From Cytobacillus oceanisediminis 2691 (GTDB taxonomy: Bacteria > Bacillota > Bacilli > Bacillales > Cytobacillaceae): a DNA stretch of 64,000 nucleotides. The notes under the pieces are model-generated. The model was given only the letters and a program-made list of their open reading frames with translations. It made no database searches and was not told the DNA's origin. Every line of letters starts with the position of its first letter. Position 1 is the first letter of the stretch. A program made the position numbers and the translations under genes. Positions 24,677 to 33,247 of the stretch are shown here, in pieces. The stretch is from positions 3,943,501-4,007,500 of the forward strand of contig NZ_CP015506.1 of assembly GCF_000294775.2 (NCBI RefSeq), written 5' to 3'.

Positions 24677-24950
24677 TAGAACTTTCCCAAAAAAACAAAA
24701 AAGCCACATACTTCAAAAGGGACGCGAATCAGATTCACGCGGTACCACCCTTTTTGAAAGCATGTGACTTTCCACTCGAAATATAACGGATTAACCGTCT
24801 TTCCTGCTATAGAGCAGAAAAGATAAGCTCCAAGATGAAATTCATCTTATCTTTGTGCCAGTTTTCACCATCCACTGGCTCTCTATAAACAGGGAGATAA
24901 GACTTAATAGAGTCTCTTCATAGCTTTTTAATATAATGTTTTAAAGTATA
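24677..24950 (-). promoter_or_regulatory. T-box riboswitch (probable Phe specifier) upstream of the NSS transporter
   Basis: Minus strand: the T-box motif AGGGTGGTACCGCG is at 24738-24751. Stem I closes with AAGCT/AGCTT and has TCTTATC pairing with GATAAGA (24844-24850); the 3' side of the specifier loop reads TGAATTTCA, so the specifier is TTT or TTC at 24837-24840, both phenylalanine. The terminator arm AGTCACATGCTTTC pairs with GAAGTATGTGGCT and is followed by TTTTTT. Charging of tRNA-Phe should control the transporter. Confidence 0.85.
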
Positions 24951-24956
24951 AGTGTG

Positions 24957-24985
24957 ATTATATTATGCCTGCAGGAAACCGTCAA
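24957..24985 (-). promoter_or_regulatory. Sigma-A promoter of the T-box-NSS transcript
   Basis: On the minus strand TTGACG (24980-24985), a 17-base spacer and TATAAT (24957-24962), a near-consensus promoter directly ahead of the T-box. Confidence 0.8.
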
Positions 24986-25017
24986 TGCCAAATTTGAAAA
25001 TTCAATTTTTCCAGACA

Positions 25018-25563
25018 TTACTTTTCGTTCCAAATCCGCCTCCATGCCGCACCCTCACTATCTGCCTTAATCTCGAAAACATCCGGGTTGCTCATCTTCA
25101 TAAGATGCTCAAAGCCTGCATTTTCATCAAAATAGCGCAGCAGCAAAGTGGATAAATTGCCATGACTGACCAGAACGATATGATTTTCACTGGAAGCGAT
25201 TAATTCATCCAGCAGGGAAGCAGCTCGTTCCATGCCTGACGAATGGGATTCTCCCCCTTCGAAAACCAGTTCAAAATCGGAAAAGCTTTGCTTAAGCTTC
25301 TCCTGCCAATCATCAAAAAGAATGGAGGATAGCACCCTTTCCCCCAAACGGCTTTCCTCCACAATCTCAAGGTTTCTCGACTGTGCAAGCGGCCGGATAG
25401 TTTCCATCGCCCGCACAAAAGGGCTTGAATAGATGCGATTAATTTCCTTGTCTTTAAAGAAATCAATTAATTTTAATGCCTGTTCCCTTCCGCTTTCTGT
25501 CAATCTGGCAGAGAAAGGCTGGCCCTCAGCCTTTGCATGGCGCACGACATAGAAAGTTTTCAA
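25018..25563 (-). CDS. Histidine phosphatase (phosphoglycerate-mutase-like) family protein
   Basis: A 181-residue member of the histidine phosphatase superfamily. The RHG-type motif is TFYVVRHAKAEG (catalytic His at 8), with the second Arg in SSPFVRAMETIRPL, the Glu in FEGGESHSSGMERA and the second His in VLVSHGNLSTLLLRYF. It starts with TTG at 25561-25563, immediately after the rnz stop (TAA TTG), with AAGGAGAGGTG inside the end of rnz, so it is coupled to rnz. The phosphatase substrate is unknown. Confidence 0.85.
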   Translation of the reverse strand: MKTFYVVRHAKAEGQPFSARLTESGREQALKLIDFFKDKEINRIYSSPFVRAMETIRPLAQSRNLEIVEESRLGERVLSSILFDDWQEKLKQSFSDFELVFEGGESHSSGMERAASLLDELIASSENHIVLVSHGNLSTLLLRYFDENAGFEHLMKMSNPDVFEIKADSEGAAWRRIWNEK

Positions 25564-26502
25564 TTAATTCACCTCTCCTTTATCAAGCGGTATATGAATT
25601 TCTTTAAAGTCCTCAGCAATTACCGTATTGGGGAAAATTGTCTGCGATTCCTTCACAAGCTGTTCCCAATCCTGGCGTTCATATCGTGAACTGATATGAT
25701 TCAGACAAAGCTTCCTTGCATTCGCCTCACGCGCGACTTTGGCAGCCTGCCGGGTTGTCGAATGGAAATAATCGTGTGCAAGCTTTTCTTCTCCCTGTGA
25801 GAAGGTTGCCTCATGAATTAATAGGTCTGCATGAGCCGCTAATTCTATTGCCGCATCGCAAATCCTGGTATCTCCCAGCACCGTGATGATTCTGCCCTTT
25901 TGAGCCGGGCCCAGAAAGTTTTTTGCTTCCAGAATACTCCCATTCTCAAGCTCTATGTTTTCGCCATTTTTTATTTTCTTATATATCGGACCCGGCTTAA
26001 TTCCCGCTTCTGCAAGTTTATCCGCGAGCAATGTTCCCGGACGGTCCTTTTCAGTAACCCGGTAGCCATATGAAGGAATCCCGTGCTCGAGCAAGCGCGC
26101 TTCCACCTTAAAGTCTTTTTCATCCAATATAGTGCCATCACTGATTTCAGCAACTTTCAAAGGGTATTTAAGGTATGTACCGCTGACAGAGAGCGAGACT
26201 TCAATATATTCTTTCAGCCCTTTTGGCCCGTAGAGAGTCACCTCAGTATCACCGCCCTGAAAAGAGCGGCTGGAGAGCAATCCGGGCAGACCATAGATAT
26301 GATCTCCATGCAGATGTGTAATAAAGATTTTTTCAATTCTCCTCGGTTTAATGCTTGTATGCAGTATTTGATGCTGGGTAGCCTCCCCACAGTCAAAAAG
26401 CCAAATGCTCCCTCTTTCATCCAGGAGCTTTAAAGCCATCGAAGATACATTCCTCAGTTTAGCTGGAATTCCTGCACCCGTTCCCAAGAAAAAAACATCC
26501 AT
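25564..26502 (-). CDS. rnz: Ribonuclease Z (tRNA 3' endonuclease)
   Basis: A 312-residue zinc nuclease that trims the 3' trailer of tRNA precursors lacking encoded CCA. The metal site [15 protein letters not shown] gives H63, H65, D67 and H68; [17 protein letters not shown] and [20 protein letters not shown] then HST carry further ligands, and [10 protein letters not shown] the last His. The frame extends to 26583, but AAAGGAGG precedes the ATG at 26500-26502, giving the normal N-terminus [14 protein letters not shown]. It is divergent from zwf, as in B. subtilis. Confidence 0.94.
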   Translation of the reverse strand: MDVFFLGTGAGIPAKLRNVSSMALKLLDERGSIWLFDCGEATQHQILHTSIKPRRIEKIFITHLHGDHIYGLPGLLSSRSFQGGDTEVTLYGPKGLKEYIEVSLSVSGTYLKYPLKVAEISDGTILDEKDFKVEARLLEHGIPSYGYRVTEKDRPGTLLADKLAEAGIKPGPIYKKIKNGENIELENGSILEAKNFLGPAQKGRIITVLGDTRICDAAIELAAHADLLIHEATFSQGEEKLAHDYFHSTTRQAAKVAREANARKLCLNHISSRYERQDWEQLVKESQTIFPNTVIAEDFKEIHIPLDKGEVN

Positions 26503-26683
26503 TGAAAAAACAACCTCCTTTCCAGCAGTCAGGATAAAAAAATCTGTCAGAGCTTGCCAGTTCGAATATAAACAATATACCACAGCAACTGCGGAATATT
26601 TAAATCAATTGTTTTTTGTTTTATTTAACAGGATAGTTCCTGGCCTTTAGAAAGAAACTATGTTAAAAAGGCAAACTTAATAT

Positions 26684-26712
26684 TTGCGAAAATAGCTTTA
26701 AACAGATACAAT
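26684..26712 (+). promoter_or_regulatory. Sigma-A promoter of zwf
   Basis: TTGCGA at 26684-26689, a 17-base spacer and TACAAT at 26707-26712, leaving a leader of about 115 bases before the zwf GTG. Confidence 0.6.
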
Positions 26713-26833
26713 TTTATACTTGTACAGACGTTTTTTGCGAATGCAATATAACAGCTTTTATTCAAGCTGCGGGCGGGCAAATGCCAGTCCAGCCTTACAT
26801 ACAGAAATATTTTCGAAAAGAGGTTCTAGAATC

Positions 26834-28336
26834 GTGAAATCAAACGAAAAACCGACCGCATTAATAATGATATTTGGGGCAACGGGGGATTTGGCTAAAA
26901 GAAAATTGTTTCCCTCACTTTACCGCTTGTACAAAAAAGGCAGGCTGTCTGAACGTTTCGCGGTAGTCGGGATCGCCAGAAGGCCGCTCTCGAATGAAGA
27001 GTTTCAGGCAAGTGTCAAAGCCTCTGTTGAGTCAGCTATTAAAGATAACGGAGAACTTGAAGATTTTATTTCTCATTTTTACTATCATTCGCACGATGTA
27101 ACGGATTCAGGCTCCTATTTGGCATTAAAGAGTGTGGCTGAAAAATTGGATGCTCATTATTCCCTTGAAGGCAACCGCATTTTTTACCTTGCCATGGCCC
27201 CTGAATTTTTCGGTACCATTGCAGAGCATTTAAAAGCAGATGGACTGACGGATGTGGATGGCTTTAAGCGCCTTGTCATTGAAAAGCCTTTTGGTCATGA
27301 TTTGGAATCAGCGAAACAGCTTAATAAGCAAATTCGAAAAGCTTTTTCAGAAAATGAAATTTACCGGATTGACCACTACTTAGGGAAAGATATGGTACAA
27401 AATATTGAAGTTATCCGTTTTGCCAATGCCATTTTCGAACCTTTATGGAACAATCGCTACATCTCAAATATCCAGGTTACATCAAGCGAAGTACTGGGTG
27501 TAGAAGAACGCGGCCGTTACTATGAAAAAAGCGGCGCCCTTCGTGATATGGTTCAAAACCATATGCTGCAAATGGTTGCCCTCCTGGCAATGGAGCCGCC
27601 AATCCGCCTGACAACAGATGAAATCAGATCCGAAAAAGTGAAGGTATTAAGAGCCATGCGTCCGCTTGAAGGGGACCAGGTGAAAGAATACTTTGTCCGC
27701 GGCCAGTACGGAAAAGGCCAATTAAACGGACAGGAAGTCCCTGCATACAATGAAGAGCCGATGGTGGATGAACAATCAAACACCGAAACTTTTGTAGCTG
27801 GCAAGCTGATGATTGACAATTTCCGCTGGGCAGGTGTACCAATCTACATTCGTACTGGAAAAAGAATGGCTGCAAAATCAACGAAAATTGTTATCCAGTT
27901 CAAGGATATTCCGATGAACTTATACTATCAGACTGAGCAAACGTTAAATCCGAACCTGCTGGTCATCCATATTCAGCCTGAAGAAGGCATTACTCTATAT
28001 TTGAATGCCCAAAAATCAGGACAAAACATGGAAGCCACACCGGTAAAATTAAATTTTGCCAACAAAGGCATCGATGACATGAATACGCCTGAAGCTTATG
28101 AAAGGCTTTTATATGATTGCATGCGCGGAGATGCAACCAACTTTACCCATTGGGATGAAGTGGCCCTTTCCTGGAGCTTTGTCGACAAAATTTCCGACGT
28201 ATGGGAAAACACAAAAGAAGCAGGCTTCCCTAACTATGAATCCGGTTCAATGGGTCCAAAAGAAGCAGACCAGATGCTTGAAAAAGACGGTTTCTTCTGG
28301 TGGCCTGTAACAGACCTTGATGTTGAACAGTGTTAA
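26834..28336 (+). CDS. zwf: Glucose-6-phosphate 1-dehydrogenase
   Basis: A 500-residue enzyme opening the pentose phosphate pathway, reducing NADP+ while oxidising glucose-6-phosphate. The cofactor motif IFGATGDLAKRKLFPSLY is at about 14-31, and the substrate/catalytic motif RIDHYLGKDMVQN near 180. The open frame begins at 26720, but a GTG at 26834 after AAAGAGGT gives the usual N-terminus, and the upstream part is leader sequence. It lies next to gndA (convergent), the next NADPH-producing step but one. Confidence 0.95.
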   Translation: MKSNEKPTALIMIFGATGDLAKRKLFPSLYRLYKKGRLSERFAVVGIARRPLSNEEFQASVKASVESAIKDNGELEDFISHFYYHSHDVTDSGSYLALKSVAEKLDAHYSLEGNRIFYLAMAPEFFGTIAEHLKADGLTDVDGFKRLVIEKPFGHDLESAKQLNKQIRKAFSENEIYRIDHYLGKDMVQNIEVIRFANAIFEPLWNNRYISNIQVTSSEVLGVEERGRYYEKSGALRDMVQNHMLQMVALLAMEPPIRLTTDEIRSEKVKVLRAMRPLEGDQVKEYFVRGQYGKGQLNGQEVPAYNEEPMVDEQSNTETFVAGKLMIDNFRWAGVPIYIRTGKRMAAKSTKIVIQFKDIPMNLYYQTEQTLNPNLLVIHIQPEEGITLYLNAQKSGQNMEATPVKLNFANKGIDDMNTPEAYERLLYDCMRGDATNFTHWDEVALSWSFVDKISDVWENTKEAGFPNYESGSMGPKEADQMLEKDGFFWWPVTDLDVEQC

Positions 28337-28343
28337 ATAATTT

Positions 28344-28376
28344 TCGAACCCCCCTGCCGCGGCAGGGGGGTTCGTT
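28344..28376 (+). terminator. GC-rich terminator after zwf
   Basis: CGAACCCCCCTGCC and GGCAGGGGGGTTCG form a 15-pair, almost loop-free palindrome 8 bases past the zwf stop, followed by TTTAGG. The T-run is short. Confidence 0.75.
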
Positions 28377-28407
28377 TAGGGGATACCATGATCCGGCTTC
28401 CTGCAAT

Positions 28408-28447
28408 TACAAAAAAAAACAGCGCCTTTTGAACGCTGTTTTTTTAT
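28408..28447 (-). terminator. Terminator after gndA
   Basis: AAAAACAGCG-ccttttgaa-CGCTGTTTTT next to the gndA stop, with A- and T-runs on both sides. Confidence 0.85.
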
Positions 28448-28448
28448 A

Positions 28449-29858
28449 TTACTCCATCCAATTTGTATGGAAGATGCCTTCTTTATCTGTACGCTGATAG
28501 GTGTGTGCGCCAAAGTAATCACGCTGTGCCTGAAGAAGGTTTGCAGGCAAAGTTTCAGTGCGGTAGCTGTCATAATAGGACAGTGCCGCAGAGAAGCATG
28601 GTACAGGGATGCCGTTCTTCACAGCCGTACTGATAATTTCACGGGTAGCATCCTGGTAGCTTTCCACGATTTCCTTGAAATACGGATCAAGAAGCAGGTT
28701 CTTTAAACCAGGCTCACGGTCATATGCTTCCTTAATTTTTTGCAGGAATTGGGCACGGATAATGCATCCTCCGCGGAAAATCATCGCAATATCGCCGTAT
28801 TTAAGATCCCATCCATATTCTTCGGATGCTGCTCTCATTTGAGCAAAGCCTTGTGCGTATGAGCAGATTTTGCTCATGTAAAGGGCTTTGCGGACACTTT
28901 CGATAAAGGCTTTTTTATCACCGGTGAATTCCGATGCAGCTGGCCCGCGAAGAACTTTGCTTGCGTTGACACGCTCTTCTTTCATGGCAGAGATGAATCG
29001 GGCAAAAACGGATTCAGTAATGATTGGAAGCGGTACGCCAAGATCCAGCGCACTTTGGCTTGTCCATTTGCCGGTTCCCTTTTGGCCGGCTGTGTCTAGG
29101 ATGACATCTACCAGCGGCTTGCCGGTTTCATCATCTTTTTTCGTGAAGATATCAGCGGTGATTTCAATAAGATAGCTGTCAAGCTCACCTTTATTCCAAT
29201 CGGCAAATACTTCATGAAGCTCTTCAGCAGTCAAACCAAGCACATTTTTCAACAGAAAATAAGATTCGGAAATCAGCTGCATATCGCCGTATTCAATGCC
29301 GTTGTGGACCATTTTCACATAATGGCCTGCCCCATCCGGACCGATGTATGTTGTGCATGCTTCGCCATTAACCTTTGCCGCGATATCTTGAAAAATAGGG
29401 GCAACCAGCTCGTAGGCTTCTTTTTGGCCGCCAGGCATAATGGAAGGCCCTTTTAATGCGCCTTCTTCACCGCCGGATACACCAGTACCGATGAAGTGTA
29501 TGCCCAGCTCGCTTAATTCCTTATTGCGGCGCTGTGTGTCCACAAAGAAGGTATTTCCGCCATCAATCAAAATATCCCCTTTATCCAATAAAGGCTTTAG
29601 CTGCTCAATGGTCGCATCTGTCGGGCCGCCTGCTTTAACCATAAGCATGATTTTGCGCGGTTTTTCCAGGGAATCAACAAACTCCTCAATTGTATATGTA
29701 CCTTTAAAATTTCTTCCTTCGACTTCCTTAAGCATCTCATCCGTTTTTTCGCGTGACCGGTTAAAAACGGATACAGAGTAGCCTCTGCTTTCAATATTCA
29801 TGGCAAGATTTTTGCCCATTACGGCTAAGCCGATAACACCAAACTGTGATTTCGTCAT
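28449..29858 (-). CDS. gndA: 6-phosphogluconate dehydrogenase (decarboxylating)
   Basis: A 469-residue enzyme converting 6-phosphogluconate to ribulose-5-phosphate and CO2 with NADP+. The N-terminal Rossmann motif [18 protein letters not shown] is at about 9-26. [20 protein letters not shown] (about 125-144) binds substrate, [15 protein letters not shown] carries the catalytic Lys and Glu region, and the C-terminal tail is complete. GGGAAGTAATAAAAG precedes the ATG. It converges on zwf, so the two oxidative pentose-phosphate genes sit side by side as in B. subtilis. Confidence 0.95.
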   Translation of the reverse strand: MTKSQFGVIGLAVMGKNLAMNIESRGYSVSVFNRSREKTDEMLKEVEGRNFKGTYTIEEFVDSLEKPRKIMLMVKAGGPTDATIEQLKPLLDKGDILIDGGNTFFVDTQRRNKELSELGIHFIGTGVSGGEEGALKGPSIMPGGQKEAYELVAPIFQDIAAKVNGEACTTYIGPDGAGHYVKMVHNGIEYGDMQLISESYFLLKNVLGLTAEELHEVFADWNKGELDSYLIEITADIFTKKDDETGKPLVDVILDTAGQKGTGKWTSQSALDLGVPLPIITESVFARFISAMKEERVNASKVLRGPAASEFTGDKKAFIESVRKALYMSKICSYAQGFAQMRAASEEYGWDLKYGDIAMIFRGGCIIRAQFLQKIKEAYDREPGLKNLLLDPYFKEIVESYQDATREIISTAVKNGIPVPCFSAALSYYDSYRTETLPANLLQAQRDYFGAHTYQRTDKEGIFHTNWME

Positions 29859-30029
29859 CTTTTATTACTTCCCTTCCAGCCTTTAAGCGTGTAATTGCTT
29901 GTTCAAAAAGAAGATCTTTATTAAGATTATTTGAACATCATCCAATAAAAGAATCCACTTTACTTTAGCAAGATTCCTATTCTTATTCAACTTTCCTGTC
30001 TTAGTTTAGCTTATAGCCGCCTGAAAAAC

Positions 30030-31322
30030 TCATGAAATATCATCTTTTTTACTGCCCTTCCCTGGCCTACTCTGCAAAAAGTCTTTATTAAAGCTGGTAT
30101 CAGTGCCGATTTTGGGGCGGGGCAATTTCATTTCCGAAAGTGCACCTGCATTGTCAATTATTTTAGCCCCATATTTCTTTCGCAAAAGGTCCATTGTCTG
30201 AAATAACGGCTCTTTTTTAGCATCTTTTTCAAAACTGAATAAATCCAGCTGTTTAACTGCCTGATCGGGTTCGACAAGGTCTGTTCCTGTAATGCCCAGC
30301 AGCCGTACAGCGTTTCCATTCCAATGTTTTATAAAAAGCTCCTTTGCCATTCGATAAATTTCTTCATCCTGCTGAATAGGATTCTTCAGTTTGCGGCTTC
30401 TGGTAATGGTCTTTCTATCCTTATACCTAATGGTAATCCCCAGAGAAACCGCCATTACCTTTTTTCTTTTCAGTCTGGAAGAAACCTGTGAAGACAATTT
30501 TTCAAATACTTGAAGCAGCTCTCTTTGATTCGAAACATCCCTTGGCAGTGTGGTGGAATTTCCTACACTTTTAAATTCGGATGCCGATTCCGGATCAACT
30601 TTCCTAAGATCTTGGCCATTGGCTTTTTGTTTCAGTCTCGGGCCATTGATCCCCAGGGCTGCTTTTAATACAATTTCATCCGCTTTTGCCAATTCACCGA
30701 TTGTGGCGATGTTCAGATTTCTCAGCTTTTCCCCGGTCTTCTTGCCGACTCCGTGCATTTCTTCCACTTGCATCGGCCATAAAATATGGGGTACATCTCT
30801 TTTTCTAAGAACTGTAATCCCCATTGGTTTTTTCATGTCAGAAGCCATCTTGGCTAGAAATTTGTTGGGAGCAACACCGATGCTGCAGGGCAAATCGAGC
30901 TGCTGGAAAATCTGCTTCTGTATCGTCTCAGCAATTTCTATTGGGCTCCCAAACTCATAGCTGTCTGTAATGTCCACAGATCCTTCATCAATGGATACAG
31001 GTTCAACAAGAGTGGAATATTCGTGCAATATATCAAACATTCCCATAGAAGCTGCACGATATCTCTCAAAATTTGGCTTCATAATAATCAGCTGGGGACA
31101 GAGCTTTTTAGCCTCCCACAGAGGCATGGTGGTTTTTACCCCGAAGCTCCTTGCCTCATAGCTGCAAGTCACGATTATTCCGCGCCTCTCCTCCGGATTG
31201 CCTGCGATCGCTAAAGGCTTGCCCTTTAATGTGGGATCATAAGCCATCTCAACCGAAGCATAAAAACTATTCATATCAACATGGAGGATAACTCTCCCGT
31301 TTTTCGGATACATTTGCTTCAT
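30030..31322 (-). CDS. dinB: DNA polymerase IV (Y-family, DinB/YqjH)
   Basis: A 430-residue translesion polymerase. Catalytic residues: Asp in ILHVDMNSFYASVE (about 15) and the Asp/Glu pair in VSIDEGSVDIT (near 112). The HhH region is MHGVGKKTGEKLRNLNIATI, and a clamp-binding motif QLDLFSF lies near 360. The frame starts at 31346, but CAGGGAAG precedes the ATG at 31320-31322. No SOS box was seen upstream, unlike the uvrX gene at 15 kb, which suits the largely constitutive YqjH of B. subtilis. Confidence 0.93.
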   Translation of the reverse strand: MKQMYPKNGRVILHVDMNSFYASVEMAYDPTLKGKPLAIAGNPEERRGIIVTCSYEARSFGVKTTMPLWEAKKLCPQLIIMKPNFERYRAASMGMFDILHEYSTLVEPVSIDEGSVDITDSYEFGSPIEIAETIQKQIFQQLDLPCSIGVAPNKFLAKMASDMKKPMGITVLRKRDVPHILWPMQVEEMHGVGKKTGEKLRNLNIATIGELAKADEIVLKAALGINGPRLKQKANGQDLRKVDPESASEFKSVGNSTTLPRDVSNQRELLQVFEKLSSQVSSRLKRKKVMAVSLGITIRYKDRKTITRSRKLKNPIQQDEEIYRMAKELFIKHWNGNAVRLLGITGTDLVEPDQAVKQLDLFSFEKDAKKEPLFQTMDLLRKKYGAKIIDNAGALSEMKLPRPKIGTDTSFNKDFLQSRPGKGSKKDDIS

Positions 31323-31404
31323 GCCGGCACTTCCCTGTAAAATCATTCACTTCTATTTTAGCAGATATTCTTCTTTTCTTTTATTATGAGGATTATAAAA
31401 GCAA

Positions 31405-31435
31405 AAACAGAGAATCTTGCTCCTCTGTTTTTGAA
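31405..31435 (-). terminator. Terminator after the cheW-like gene
   Basis: AAAAACAGAG-aatcttgctc-CTCTGTTTTT between the dinB promoter region and the cheW stop. Confidence 0.75.
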
Positions 31436-31443
31436 TTCGCCCG

Positions 31444-31920
31444 CTATGCTGTTGTTTTCTGTGTTTTCATATACTCTTTTATTTCCCTTATTCCTTCCAG
31501 AGATTCCACCAGATTTGCAGGGTCGATTATAGTAATCAGCCTATGATCGATATTGGCTACCCCTGTAAAATAATTGGTTTTTTGATAGGCAATCAAACCT
31601 GGCTGTTTCAGGCAGTCTGCTGGAATATCTAAAATTTCCTTGGCTTCAGTCACCAGCACTGCAAATGATAGCTCTTCTGTCTGCAGCACGATCATCCTTG
31701 CCGAACCGCTATCGGACAGTGCCCGGCTGTAAAGAATTTCTTCAAAATCAACAACAGGAATTAGCTCTCCTCTGACTTTGACAATTCCTCTTACATAACT
31801 GGGCAAATGAGGGATCGGTGTTATGCCTTCCATTTTCTCAATGGATATAACAAAGGGAATGGGTGTGGCATATTCCTCATTTCCTGCCCGGAAAACGACA
31901 GCTTTATTATTTTCAGTCAT
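31444..31920 (-). CDS. CheW-domain chemotaxis adaptor, stand-alone
   Basis: A 158-residue single CheW domain. AVVFRAGNEEYATPIPFVIS starts the first beta barrel, IPHLPSYVRGIVKVRGELIP followed by VVDF (about 35-60) is the classic CheW core, and the second barrel ends LITIIDPANLVESLE. CheW couples chemoreceptors to CheA. There is no receiver domain, so it is not CheV. No receptor, kinase or flagellar gene is nearby, and it lies between dinB and the peptidase gene. GGGGAGGAAATGG precedes the ATG. A secondary adaptor role is inferred. Confidence 0.85.
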   Translation of the reverse strand: MTENNKAVVFRAGNEEYATPIPFVISIEKMEGITPIPHLPSYVRGIVKVRGELIPVVDFEEILYSRALSDSGSARMIVLQTEELSFAVLVTEAKEILDIPADCLKQPGLIAYQKTNYFTGVANIDHRLITIIDPANLVESLEGIREIKEYMKTQKTTA

Positions 31921-32011
31921 TCCATTTCCTCCCCGGAAACTCTTATGTATAGAACTAATATACCATAGGCATTATTTTCTAACTAGAGAGGATCTAATAG
32001 AATTAAGTGAT

Positions 32012-32042
32012 ATAAAAAAGAGAACCGCTTCGGGTTCCCTTT
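32012..32042 (-). terminator. Terminator after the PepT-like gene
   Basis: On the minus strand GAACC-cgaagc-GGTTC is followed by TCTTTTTT, starting shortly after the stop codon. Confidence 0.7.
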
Positions 32043-32057
32043 CTTTAAGCTTAGACT

Positions 32058-33170
32058 TTAGACTTCTTCGATAATGGCAATGACCATTTCAGCCAGTTTA
32101 TTTAATTCTTCAATAGGCATGCGCTCATTGGTTGTATGAATTTCTTCGTAGCCAACAGCAAGGTTGACTGTTGGTATGCCTAAACCGGCAATAACGTTCG
32201 CATCACTTCCGCCGCCACTGTGAAGAAGCTCGGAGCTTCGGCCAATCTTTTCAGCCGCTTTTCGGGCCACTTCAACGACATGGTCGCCTTCGCCAAATTT
32301 AAAGCCAGGGTACATAACCTGAACATCCACTTCAGCTTTGCCCCCCATTTCTTCAGCAGCACTTTCAAAAGCTTCTTTCATTTTAGCAACCTGCTGTTCC
32401 ATTTTTTCAGGAATTAATGAACGTGCTTCTGCTAAAATATCAACATGGTCACACACGATATTCGTCTGCTGTCCGCCTTCAAAACGGCCAATGTTAGCCG
32501 TTGTTTCTTCATCAATGCGGCCCAGAGGCATTCTTGAGATCGCTTTCGCTGCCATAGTGATAGCCGAAATGCCTTTCTCAGGGGCTACACCGGCATGTGC
32601 TGTTTTCCCTAGAATAGCAGCCTTAACTTTCGCTTGTGTCGGGGCGGCAACGATAATATTTCCGACTTTGCCGTCACTGTCCAGTGCGTAGCCAAACTTC
32701 GCTTTAACAAGTGAAGGGTCGAGTACCTTCGCTCCGACCAGTCCGGATTCTTCCCCAACTGTGATAATGAACTGGATAGTTCCATGAGCAATATTCTGCT
32801 CTTTCAGGACTTTAACAACTTCAAGCATAACGGCAAGTCCTGCTTTGTCGTCGGCACCCAGGATCGTTGTTCCATCGGTTACAACATAGCCGTCCTTGAT
32901 GGAAGGTTTAATACCTTTTCCAGGAACAACCGTATCCATGTGGGAAGTGAAATAGATTATATCTGTTCCTTCTTTGGTTCCCTGAAGAGTGCAGATGAGG
33001 TTGCCTGCACCGTGTCCGGTCTGTGCAGTTGTATCGTCTTCATATACCTCAACCCCAAGATCCCTGAATTTTTTCTTCAGCACTTTTGCAATTTGAGCTT
33101 CATACTTTGTTTCAGAATCAATTTGCACCAGTTCCAGAAATTCGTTTAATAACCGTTCCTCATTAATCAT
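32058..33170 (-). CDS. yqjE: M20-family peptidase, tripeptidase-T-like (YqjE)
   Basis: A 370-residue zinc exopeptidase. The metal and catalytic motifs are all visible: TSHMDTVVPG (His/Asp), GADDKAGLAVML (bridging Asp), TVGEESGLVGAK (catalytic Glu pair), LDSDGKVG and SGGGSDANVIAGLG (last His/Asp region). A lid/dimerisation domain occupies about 180-290. It probably releases amino acids from small peptides in the cytoplasm. The gene lies 77 bases downstream of pccB on the same strand, as yqjE follows yqjCD in B. subtilis. Confidence 0.9.
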   Translation of the reverse strand: MINEERLLNEFLELVQIDSETKYEAQIAKVLKKKFRDLGVEVYEDDTTAQTGHGAGNLICTLQGTKEGTDIIYFTSHMDTVVPGKGIKPSIKDGYVVTDGTTILGADDKAGLAVMLEVVKVLKEQNIAHGTIQFIITVGEESGLVGAKVLDPSLVKAKFGYALDSDGKVGNIIVAAPTQAKVKAAILGKTAHAGVAPEKGISAITMAAKAISRMPLGRIDEETTANIGRFEGGQQTNIVCDHVDILAEARSLIPEKMEQQVAKMKEAFESAAEEMGGKAEVDVQVMYPGFKFGEGDHVVEVARKAAEKIGRSSELLHSGGGSDANVIAGLGIPTVNLAVGYEEIHTTNERMPIEELNKLAEMVIAIIEEV

Positions 33171-33247
33171 TTATGTACAAACCTCCAAATTTAAGCTTAC
33201 TAAGCAAGTATAACTCCAATATTTTGGCACAGCAAATCAGGAATCCA

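Noticed and set aside
26720..26833. Upstream extension of zwf
   Set aside because: The added 38 residues lie in the leader immediately after the promoter, have no ribosome site and no likeness to G6PD N-termini.
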